From Crocinitomicaceae bacterium (GTDB taxonomy: Bacteria; Bacteroidota; Bacteroidia; Flavobacteriales_D; Crocinitomicaceae), in NCBI GenBank assembly GCA_013215515.1, contig JABSPC010000017.1, positions 1 through 5,584 of the forward strand: a DNA stretch of 5,584 bases, given 5' to 3'. Positions 1-5,584 of the stretch are shown piece after piece. The notes under the pieces are model-generated. The model worked only from the letters and a program-made list of their open reading frames with translations. It did no database searches and had not been told where the DNA came from. The translations under genes were made by a program, and so were the position numbers. Within the stretch, counting starts at the first letter, position 1; every line of letters begins with the position of its first letter.

Positions 1-1494
1 TTTTTTAAAGAAATTAAAACTAGGCGCAACTCGTGGGCCTGCTATGTAAATTGGTCGTGCCGTTCCAGCCACTGAACTAATTGACCATTGGTTTTTCTTT
101 GCACGGTTTCGATGATCGATGCCCCACCAAAGAACTTTCAGTACAGTTACTTTATTGAAAATTTTATCAATTGAATCTAAGTACTCTGTTCGATGTTGAG
201 CATCATAAATACTGTCTTTGGCGATAATGAATTGGCGTTCTTCGGGTGTCAATTTTACCTGACGCTTTTCGCTCCAATATGTGGTGTCTTTATCGTAAGC
301 CTCTTGTTCCGTAATAGCAACTTCATTTCCAAAAAACTTTGCGCCAAATTGAGGGGCAAAATTATAGCTATCGAAATTGGCGATGGTCGAGCATATTGAT
401 GATTCGCTTTTATACTTTACACCGTAATTGAGAGTTTGTTTCCTCAACACACACATTGTATCTCCTGGGTGGTCAAACTCTTGTGAAATAGTAAAGTAAT
501 CATAGACCAATAGGTTTCCCTTTTCCATTGTGAGCTCTAGTTTTTGAACCAACCAAAGCGAATCGATTACATAAATATGCCCAGCAAGAGTGGTTGTAGC
601 TGTATTACGAGCAATTATTTTTATCTTGCTAATTTTTCGACCGCCTTCTTCGTATTGATCAATCAGTTTGTACTTGTACGATAATATCCCCGGTCCAGAA
701 ATCGGTGAGCTAACAGGTGTTTGGTGGAGATCATCCAAGTGCAGCAGGTTCGCAAAGAAATTGAAATTCGACTTGACCGTAGTTGTATAGTAGAGGTTGT
801 TTCTTTTACTCCCTCTTTGCTCAAACGCATTTCTAATCTCTTTTACTTTCGATTTGGATCCGTAATGTCTGATGAAGTCTACTTCAATCAGATTCATGTT
901 GTTGGCTAAGTTCTCATCTGCTTTGTGCTTTTCCGCAAAAGGGTCTACAACACCCGAAGGGTCTGTGGTTTCATCTTCATCCGATTTCTTCTTCTTTTTC
1001 TTCTCCTCGTCCTTAGGTTTGTCGTCTCCTTTTCGCGTGATTTTTTCGGTGGCCTTTATATACCCGTGAACTGTATGCGGGTAATTCCATGGATTGATCT
1101 GATCTCGTTTGGCAACAACTTTGAGCATAATATCACGACCAGGATTTGATTTTTTCACCGATACATTGATATCATCAATGTCTTGAATTTTTGTCGGAAA
1201 AAGGATCATGTCCTTAGTAACCGTAGTTTCCGAAATCGTAATATAGGCTTCTCTTGTATCGTAACCAGAAGCACTGAAAAATAGAAAGTATTCATCTGGA
1301 GTCAAGCGCATTTCATAGTAACCGTTAACATCCGAAACTGTTCTTAATTCTGACGAGTTTTTCACGTAAACCTTAGCATGTGGAATCGGACCGCCTTCTT
1401 CATCGTTCACAGTACCCTTTAGAAGTTCTTGAGTAAAGGAATTTCCACTTATAAAGAGGAAACCTAAAATAAAGATAAATGGAGTGATTTTCAT
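1..1494 (-). CDS. DUF5686 family outer-membrane protein with N-terminal carboxypeptidase-regulatory-like domain (3'-truncated by window)
   Basis: The frame is open for 498 codons from ATG at 1494 to the window edge, so the C-terminal part is missing; family members usually exceed 800 residues. Residues 1-21 form a signal peptide (hydrophobic core FIFILGFLFI) with a likely cut before Gln22. Residues 25-100 resemble a CarboxypepD_reg-like beta-sandwich: LKGTVNDEEGGPIPHAKV, then SDVNGYYEMRL and SASGYDTREAYI. Residues 120-330 match my memory of DUF5686: DIMLKVVAKRDQINPWNY (121-138), SPISGPGILSYKYKL (263-277) and AGHIYVIDSLWLVQKLEL (304-321). Residues 150-196 are a highly charged insert with six consecutive Lys (165-170). 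The family is thought to form an outer-membrane barrel with periplasmic domains; substrate and function are unknown. It lies 157 nt past the preceding gene, so it may be transcribed separately. The family call is firm; the role is open. Confidence 0.85.
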   Translation of the reverse strand, partial: MKITPFIFILGFLFISGNSFTQELLKGTVNDEEGGPIPHAKVYVKNSSELRTVSDVNGYYEMRLTPDEYFLFFSASGYDTREAYITISETTVTKDMILFPTKIQDIDDINVSVKKSNPGRDIMLKVVAKRDQINPWNYPHTVHGYIKATEKITRKGDDKPKDEEKKKKKKSDEDETTDPSGVVDPFAEKHKADENLANNMNLIEVDFIRHYGSKSKVKEIRNAFEQRGSKRNNLYYTTTVKSNFNFFANLLHLDDLHQTPVSSPISGPGILSYKYKLIDQYEEGGRKISKIKIIARNTATTTLAGHIYVIDSLWLVQKLELTMEKGNLLVYDYFTISQEFDHPGDTMCVLRKQTLNYGVKYKSESSICSTIANFDSYNFAPQFGAKFFGNEVAITEQEAYDKDTTYWSEKRQVKLTPEERQFIIAKDSIYDAQHRTEYLDSIDKIFNKVTVLKVLWWGIDHRNRAKKNQWSISSVAGTARPIYIAGPRVAPSFNFFKK

Positions 1495-1651
1495 TGTATG
1501 TAAAACAAGTTCACCGAGCGTTTAGTTACAATTATTTGGACGTTTCTGTGTATTACGAATAAAATTACAGAATTGTTCAGGTTTTATAATCAAGAATGTG
1601 ATTAAAGTAACGTTAGGCCAACTGAATTAACATTACCTGTGATGGATGGTT
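1495..1651. other. Intergenic gap between small membrane protein gene and DUF5686 gene
   Basis: This 157-nt AT-rich gap is the longest non-coding stretch in the window. I see no convincing terminator: the best hairpin (AATCA-N6-TGATT, 1589-1604) has five base pairs and no following T run on the minus strand. On the minus strand, TAATTTTA (1567-1560) matches seven of eight positions of the Bacteroidota -7 consensus TAnnTTTG, and a TTG lies 23 nt upstream, at the outer limit of accepted spacing. This is too weak to call a promoter firmly, but the gap is the most plausible place for a transcriptional break before the DUF5686 gene. Confidence 0.4.
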
Positions 1652-1882
1652 CTACTCTTGGCTTGCTTCCTTCTCTGCCAGAAATTTAAGATGCTTTTCC
1701 ATACGCTTTATCATCCAACGACGAACAAAGAACATTAGGAATGCGAGCCCAGAGAATAAGTAATAATATGCCCAGATTTTAAAGCCACTTTTCTCAGTGA
1801 ATCCCATGTAAGTAACTACTATGAATACTAGGATTCCGACGAAAAGCCAAAAGTAAAGCATGATTTTATTGTACAACTGCAT
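1652..1882 (-). CDS. Small two-helix inner-membrane protein of unknown function downstream of lptC
   Basis: This is a 76-residue protein starting at ATG 1882, 30 nt after the lptC stop. Two hydrophobic stretches, about residues 9-26 (LYFWLFVGILVFIVVTYM) and 36-53 (IWAYYYLFSGLAFLMFFV), should be transmembrane helices joined by a short loop (GFTEKSGFK). After the second helix comes a basic segment (RRWMIKRMEKHLKF, 54-67) and a charged tail. By the positive-inside rule both termini are probably cytoplasmic. There is no catalytic motif. From memory, similar small membrane proteins follow lptC in other flavobacteria, so it is likely a real conserved gene and not a chance frame. The position suggests a role linked to envelope assembly or LPS export, but that is inference from context only. 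A second Met at residue 8 is a less likely start because it would trim the N-terminal segment. Confidence 0.8.
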   Translation of the reverse strand: MQLYNKIMLYFWLFVGILVFIVVTYMGFTEKSGFKIWAYYYLFSGLAFLMFFVRRWMIKRMEKHLKFLAEKEASQE

Positions 1883-1898
1883 TGTGTAAGTTTTTTTA

Positions 1899-1906
1899 CA
1901 AAAGTA
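1899..1906 (-). promoter_or_regulatory. Possible Bacteroidota-type -7 promoter element upstream of the small membrane protein gene
   Basis: The minus strand reads TACTTTTG here, a full match to the Bacteroidota sigma-ABfr -7 consensus TAnnTTTG. It sits in the 30-nt gap after lptC and ends 16 nt before the ATG of the small membrane protein gene. No TTG or TTTG is found at the expected distance upstream, and the leader would be only about ten bases, so this may be chance in AT-rich sequence. The run of A that follows could instead serve as the A-rich translation-enhancing leader typical of this phylum. Confidence 0.2.
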
Positions 1907-1912
1907 GTGATT

Positions 1913-2479
1913 CTAATCAGAATCTGACATCGCGGCTTCACCTACTGGATCAGTAACTTTATAAGAGCTGAAAGATTGAGTCGTACGAATTCCAGATCCG
2001 GTCCCTACTTTACCGTTCCTTTTAACAATAACATTTCTGTCTGTGTAAATGGAACTGTCGCGTTGGTTGAAGAATAACTCTTCAGTTTCAAGGAATTGAT
2101 TTTTATTAATGTTACGGAGAACGACAGAGTCTCGAACAAACATTAGCCCTGTTCGGTGGTTTATTTCTGCGTATTGAGCCGTTAATTTTGAAACAATCTT
2201 CCCTTCTGGGGAAAAGAAATCTACAGTTACACCGTCTTTAATCTTTGTGATTCTTTCAGGCATTTTGTAAGTTTCAGCTAGAACGGCGTGAATTCTAAAT
2301 TGAGCCAATCCCGAATCAGAAATTAGAACCTCAGCATTCGCCATTACCTCTTCTGGTGCTTTGTCATCGAATGTTACCTTTTGGATAGTGTCTAAATCAT
2401 TTACGCATGAAAAAAGAATACCTGCCGTGAAAAGTACAACAGGTATTCTATATATTTTTATGAATGAATTTGACTTCAT
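1913..2479 (-). CDS. lptC: LPS export ABC transporter periplasmic protein LptC (lipoprotein form)
   Basis: LptC takes lipopolysaccharide from the LptB2FG exporter in the inner membrane and passes it to the periplasmic LptA bridge. The product is 188 residues, the usual size. I chose ATG 2479 because it gives a clean lipoprotein signal: basic start, hydrophobic stretch RIPVVLFTAGIL, then lipobox LFSC with Cys25. A GTG at 2506 would prepend nine polar residues and overlap the upstream gene. The mature part shows the repeated short-strand pattern of the OstA-like beta-jellyroll: ITKIKDGVTVDFFSPEGKI (77-95), KLTAQYAEINHRTGLMFVRD (98-117), FLETEELFFNQRDSSIYTD (129-147), and the late family signature GTGSGIRTTQSFSSYKV (159-175). 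The start lies one base after the TAA of the TPR-like gene, implying translational coupling. Escherichia coli LptC has a membrane helix in place of lipid. Confidence 0.88.
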   Translation of the reverse strand: MKSNSFIKIYRIPVVLFTAGILFSCVNDLDTIQKVTFDDKAPEEVMANAEVLISDSGLAQFRIHAVLAETYKMPERITKIKDGVTVDFFSPEGKIVSKLTAQYAEINHRTGLMFVRDSVVLRNINKNQFLETEELFFNQRDSSIYTDRNVIVKRNGKVGTGSGIRTTQSFSSYKVTDPVGEAAMSDSD

Positions 2480-2480
2480 T

Positions 2481-3791
2481 TTATTTACATGGGCTGACAG
2501 ATACACCCCAGCATGAAAGTGTCACTGATGTAGGGTTGCTTTCTGCGAAACATTCTCTTGAAGTAGGGAAGTTTGCTTTGTATTTTGCAATCATTGTGGC
2601 ACTCGCTACTCCTGATCGCTCAAGAAGTCGTACAGCGTAGATATAATTACATTTTCTTTCAAAGGTGCTTGTTCCACAATCGTTGGCCATTCTTGCCACA
2701 CATTGCGCAGCAATAATCAAACTTTTACCTCTAGAAGCACCAGAAGTACTCATTGCTTTATTATATGCTGCCTTGTAAGACCTCGTATTAAATATGTTCC
2801 AAACGATCTTATACTTCAATGCATCTTTACGTTCTTGCGTTACTTCTTCTAAAAGGATTAGTTTTTCGTAAATCACATTCGCTTCTCTGTATTTCGTTTC
2901 TTTCTCGAGACCTTTAGCCTTCATCTCAAGTGCTTTGGGCGATGAAGGATCTATTTCCAAATAAGCATTGATCAGGTCCATGTACTCTTTAGTATCCGTA
3001 CATTTCTTTGTTTCCATCAAATCAATTAAATTCATTAAGGACAGCTTAGCTGCATCAACGTCTTCTGTAAGACCTGTAATGAAATCAGATATTTCTGGTG
3101 TCAAATCGTCACATGTTTGAACTACAGTATTGAAATATTGTGTAATGCTTTCCTGTGTTCCGATTGAAAAATTTGCTTTAGTAACCAATTTAGATAAATC
3201 GAAATAATCACTGATCATTCTTTTCTTCAATGCAGCTTTCTTTTCTTCATCTTGCTCCATGAAGAAAAGCGTATATGTATTATAATAAGCCACTGGGATG
3301 TAGCTCTCATGAACTGCGTTTCCACCATTCACGTGAGTATTAATTCCTCGAGTAAAATAAAAATCTGCCTGAACGTAGTCAGGAACTGACTTTTTAAGAA
3401 GGTAACTCCCTCTCATCATGTCGTTTTTCTTATCGTACAAGTTGATTTTATCCATTCTAGTATAAACAGAATCCAAAGTGTCTCCGTATAATTTTTGAAT
3501 ATCTAAATTCGTTCCAGCCTGAATTTCTCGAATGATACTTCCAGTTAAACGGTCGTAATTTGCTGAGCCGATATCCTCACCTTTATCATTTTTCATGAAG
3601 TCAGGTCCACATATCACTTCTGCCTTAAGGAAATATTCAACAGCCTCCTTATAGTCTTGGGCTGCCATTGCTTTATTAGCAATAAAACGCATTCTTTTAC
3701 ATTCGTTATTTCCGTCCCCATCTTGTGCAAACGTTACAGTTGCAATAATCATCGATGCTCCTAATAAAATATTCCCAAGTTTCATTTTCAT
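2481..3791 (-). CDS. Secreted TPR-like repeat protein, cysteine-rich, function unknown
   Basis: The product has 436 residues from ATG 3791; a GTG just before (3794) and an ATG at 3785 are alternatives that barely change it. A signal peptide (LGNILLGASMIIATVTFA) ends at about residue 22, with Gln23 next. Helical repeat-like segments follow: RFIANKAMAAQDYKEAVEYFLKAE (35-58) is a TPR-type helix pair, and YMDLINAYLEIDPSSPKALEMK (270-291) with KYREANVIYEKLILLEE (300-316) is another. The protein is therefore a periplasmic or envelope scaffold, not an obvious enzyme. It has ten cysteines (31, 61, 227, 264, 364, 372, 381, 414, 427, 435), several in the last 75 residues, consistent with disulfides. 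The end (FPTSRECF, then CWGVSVSPCK) recalls a Cys-Trp tail I associate with TPR proteins at this locus in relatives. It begins 39 nt after the barrel gene and ends one base before lptC. Confidence 0.8.
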   Translation of the reverse strand: MKMKLGNILLGASMIIATVTFAQDGDGNNECKRMRFIANKAMAAQDYKEAVEYFLKAEVICGPDFMKNDKGEDIGSANYDRLTGSIIREIQAGTNLDIQKLYGDTLDSVYTRMDKINLYDKKNDMMRGSYLLKKSVPDYVQADFYFTRGINTHVNGGNAVHESYIPVAYYNTYTLFFMEQDEEKKAALKKRMISDYFDLSKLVTKANFSIGTQESITQYFNTVVQTCDDLTPEISDFITGLTEDVDAAKLSLMNLIDLMETKKCTDTKEYMDLINAYLEIDPSSPKALEMKAKGLEKETKYREANVIYEKLILLEEVTQERKDALKYKIVWNIFNTRSYKAAYNKAMSTSGASRGKSLIIAAQCVARMANDCGTSTFERKCNYIYAVRLLERSGVASATMIAKYKANFPTSRECFAESNPTSVTLSCWGVSVSPCK

Positions 3792-3830
3792 CACTTTAAT
3801 TTCTTCGCTGTAGCTTTAGCAAAGGTGTTG

Positions 3831-5177
3831 TTAGTTCAATTTTCTCTTACGGAACCACTTCTCAGCTTGACCTGGTGCTATTGTAATGCCGAGGCTTATT
3901 CCGTAATAGTTTTCTCTTAGTTGGTTCTGGTCAGTTACACCTCTACTACCAATTGAGAATCCCAAGTTGATAGATGAAAGCGATTTCTGAACGGAAACCG
4001 GTATTCCGAAACCAAATGTTGTGCCAAAATCTCCAACTTGCTCACCATTCGTGCCATAGGGAAGAGTATAGTTGTAGAAACCAGCGCGATAGCGCACTCT
4101 AGCTAGGAAGCTGGTTGTTGCTGTATTGAGTTGGAATTCAGCTTCTGGTATGAATTGAACGCCGAATGAGAGCTTTGAAGTATTGAAGAATGTTGTTGTT
4201 GTGTCCGAAGGGTACGAATTTTCAAATTTAGACCAGTTTGAGGTACTGTACGAAGCATAAACCGCAATCTCAGGATGTAATTTTCGTTGGATTTTCTTAG
4301 AATCCGTAAATCTGTATTTATAGCTCAAACCATAAGTGATTTTAGGCACATTGGTAAGAGTCCCATCTGTTGATGAAAAATATGATGAGGTATCGTACGT
4401 GTTTGGGTTGTCAACATGCGAAGCATAAAAGATCCCTTCTTCGTAGGAAGTGTTTAGGTTTTGAAGCGGATCAAAAGTGGCATATGCACCGATCGAGTGA
4501 TTTGGTGAAAATTGATGTTGGAATGAAACACCTAAATCGTAGTGAAATGAGCGAACATCATATGTCTTAACTCCCACGCCTCCATCTTGCGTTGATCCAA
4601 ACAAAACTGCTTTCCTTGTATTTGAAACATTTCCAAACAAGTAGCCCAAATTTGCTCCTACAGAAAGACTTGTACTGTCAAATTTTAATACATCAACTGA
4701 TAAACCTAAAAATGCTTTGTTGATTGATCCTGTTCCTTGATAGGTGTAAGTAATTGAATCGGAACCAATAAAATCACCAGTGCTAAAGTCGTAACCTCTT
4801 CTGCTGTATGGCTGCAGTCCGAATGCCATTCCTAAACGTTTTGCAAATGACAATCCAAATGCAAAATGATGAATTGAAGTATAAGGGCTAGTTTCTTTTA
4901 CGCCTCCTTCATTGTAAATCGATATTCTGCTCGATGTTCCAAAAGAAAAAAGAGGTTGGCCTTTTGCAATAGTCGAGTAAGATGCAGGATTGTAGAAATT
5001 CAAAATTGTTGAATCAACCAAAGAAATGGCACAGTTTCCAACGCCTAAAATTGTTGCATGATCTAAGCCATGCGATTCACCAATGCCGTATGAGCTGAAA
5101 GGGGAGTTGTTACCACCTTGACCAAAGGAAGAGTTACCTATGAACAATGCAAATATTATAAAGATGATTTTACGCAT
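3831..5177 (-). CDS. Outer-membrane beta-barrel protein, coaX-lptC locus type, function unknown
   Basis: The product has 448 residues. I chose ATG 5177 because MRKIIFIIFALFIGNSSFG is a compact signal peptide followed by Gln20; a TTG at 5204 would add nine polar residues before it. The mature protein begins with a Gly/Ser/Asn-rich segment (SPFSSYGIGE, 25-34) and NPASYS (63-68), reminiscent of the N-terminal region of FadL/OmpP1-like barrels. The rest is many amphipathic strands with alternating hydrophobic and small or polar residues, such as SLSVGANLGYLFGNV (170-184), FHYDLGVSFQHQF (211-223), ITYGLSYKYRF (280-290), SKLSFGVQFIPE (334-345) and NYYGISLGITIA (423-434), with loops rich in Ser, Thr and Asn. 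It ends in EKWFRKRKLN, a basic tail after the last strand. A transporter or structural barrel is plausible; no substrate is indicated. It is not LptD, which is far larger. Its start overlaps the coaX stop by 8 nt. Confidence 0.82.
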   Translation of the reverse strand: MRKIIFIIFALFIGNSSFGQGGNNSPFSSYGIGESHGLDHATILGVGNCAISLVDSTILNFYNPASYSTIAKGQPLFSFGTSSRISIYNEGGVKETSPYTSIHHFAFGLSFAKRLGMAFGLQPYSRRGYDFSTGDFIGSDSITYTYQGTGSINKAFLGLSVDVLKFDSTSLSVGANLGYLFGNVSNTRKAVLFGSTQDGGVGVKTYDVRSFHYDLGVSFQHQFSPNHSIGAYATFDPLQNLNTSYEEGIFYASHVDNPNTYDTSSYFSSTDGTLTNVPKITYGLSYKYRFTDSKKIQRKLHPEIAVYASYSTSNWSKFENSYPSDTTTTFFNTSKLSFGVQFIPEAEFQLNTATTSFLARVRYRAGFYNYTLPYGTNGEQVGDFGTTFGFGIPVSVQKSLSSINLGFSIGSRGVTDQNQLRENYYGISLGITIAPGQAEKWFRKRKLN

Positions 5178-5584
5178 TATGGTTATAAATTTCGAAGAGA
5201 CCAATTAAGGTCAAATTTTCGTCTGCAAAGATGTCATTTTTTGAGTCTAAATCAAAGTATCTTGCGTCCCCACCTGTCATAAAAAAAGTTAAGTCGCTAA
5301 ATTGTTCTGAATACATCTTAATCAGTCCGTTAATCTCAGCATTCATTCCGTTGATCACGCCCGATTGAATACTTGAGTTTGTATCGTTACCAACGAGCTT
5401 GGTATTTGATTTATTGGATAGCAGTGGTAATTTCCCCGTATAATCGTTTAGAGCCTTATATCTAAGGTCGATGCCAGGAGCAATTGAACCTCCGAGATAA
5501 CCGTCATTTTTTGAAATGAGATCAAATTTAATGCAGGTTCCGATGTCAATGCTCACACCAAATTCACTTTTTAATAAAGTTGAA
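5170..5584 (-). CDS. coaX: Type III pantothenate kinase, C-terminal part (5' end outside window)
   Basis: The enzyme phosphorylates pantothenate with ATP, the first committed step of coenzyme A synthesis in the cytoplasm. The last 137 residues are visible; full proteins are about 245-260, so the first ATP-binding motif is outside. Visible family motifs, numbered from the first full codon: IDIGTCIKFD (12-21), whose Asp lies in the motif carrying the proposed catalytic base in studied type III enzymes; YLGGSIAPG (29-37); YTGKLP (48-53), the usual TAxLP with Gly for Ala; GNDTNSSIQSG (65-75); MTGGDA (102-107); and IFADENLTLIGL (118-129) near the end. Cys in DxGTC replaces the Ala of many homologues, but I recall it as common in this phylum. 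The frame is open to the window edge, so internal GTG 5556 is not the start. Type III enzymes are not feedback-inhibited by CoA and need a monovalent cation. Confidence 0.93.
   Translation of the reverse strand, partial: STLLKSEFGVSIDIGTCIKFDLISKNDGYLGGSIAPGIDLRYKALNDYTGKLPLLSNKSNTKLVGNDTNSSIQSGVINGMNAEINGLIKMYSEQFSDLTFFMTGGDARYFDLDSKNDIFADENLTLIGLFEIYNHNA

Noticed and set aside
193..399. Plus-strand open frame of 68 codons
   Set aside because: It lies wholly within the DUF5686 gene on the opposite strand, shows no domain or signal features, and is explained as an antisense shadow.
984..1010. TTC/TTT-rich pyrimidine tract that looks like a simple repeat
   Set aside because: It is in frame as Lys and Glu codons of the DUF5686 insert, with mixed AAG/AAA/GAG codons, so no separate repeat feature is called.
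721..1149. Three overlapping plus-strand open frames, one with a run of Phe and another with Leu/Phe runs
   Set aside because: They are antisense to the DUF5686 gene. The Phe/Leu runs come from the complement of its Lys/Glu-rich codons, so the apparent hydrophobic segments are not real membrane helices.
1589..1604. Short inverted repeat AATCA/TGATT as a terminator
   Set aside because: Five AT-rich base pairs with no T run on the transcribed strand are too weak.
2480..2506. GTG start at 2506 for lptC, giving 197 residues
   Set aside because: It adds nine residues before a complete lipoprotein signal and overlaps the TPR-like gene; ATG 2479 fits the signal and the one-base spacing.
4370..4570. 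Plus-strand open frame of 66 codons with several Cys and His
   Set aside because: It is antisense to the outer-membrane barrel gene, and its metal-site look is not organised into a known motif.
3831..5177. Barrel protein considered as LptD because it is near lptC
   Set aside because: LptD is much larger and has an N-terminal jellyroll domain before its barrel; this 448-residue protein has neither feature.
5178..5204. TTG start at 5204 for the barrel protein, giving 457 residues
   Set aside because: The added residues are polar and lie before a good signal peptide that begins at ATG 5177.

Overview
The window reads as AT-rich chromosomal DNA from a member of the Bacteroidota, most likely of the flavobacterial side (Flavobacteriales). 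The reasons are the families present (a DUF5686 protein with an N-terminal carboxypeptidase-regulatory-like domain, a lipoprotein-type LptC, a coaX-linked outer-membrane protein ending in a Trp-Phe-Arg-Lys-Arg-Lys tail), start codons without clear Shine-Dalgarno sequences, and three predicted secreted proteins that all have Gln right after the likely signal peptidase I site. A genus cannot be assigned by eye.

All six supported genes lie on the minus strand, so transcription runs from high to low coordinates. In that order they are: coaX (type III pantothenate kinase, C-terminal part only, cut by the window end at 5584); an uncharacterised outer-membrane beta-barrel protein (3831-5177) whose start overlaps the coaX stop; a secreted TPR-like protein with ten cysteines (2481-3791); lptC, a lipoprotein of lipopolysaccharide export (1913-2479), whose start lies one base after the preceding stop; and a 76-residue two-helix membrane protein (1652-1882). 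The tight spacing (8-nt overlap, 39, 1 and 30 nt) indicates one operon. A 157-nt gap then separates this group from a DUF5686 gene (1-1494), which runs off the low end of the window.

The shared theme is the cell envelope. LptC carries LPS from the inner-membrane exporter toward the periplasmic bridge. The barrel protein, the TPR-like protein and the small membrane protein travel with it and have no established function. CoaX supplies the first step of coenzyme A synthesis. No RNA gene, mobile element, CRISPR array or repeat array was seen. This looks like conserved core-genome housekeeping DNA, not an accessory island. The points most worth a second look are the unknown envelope proteins packed around lptC.
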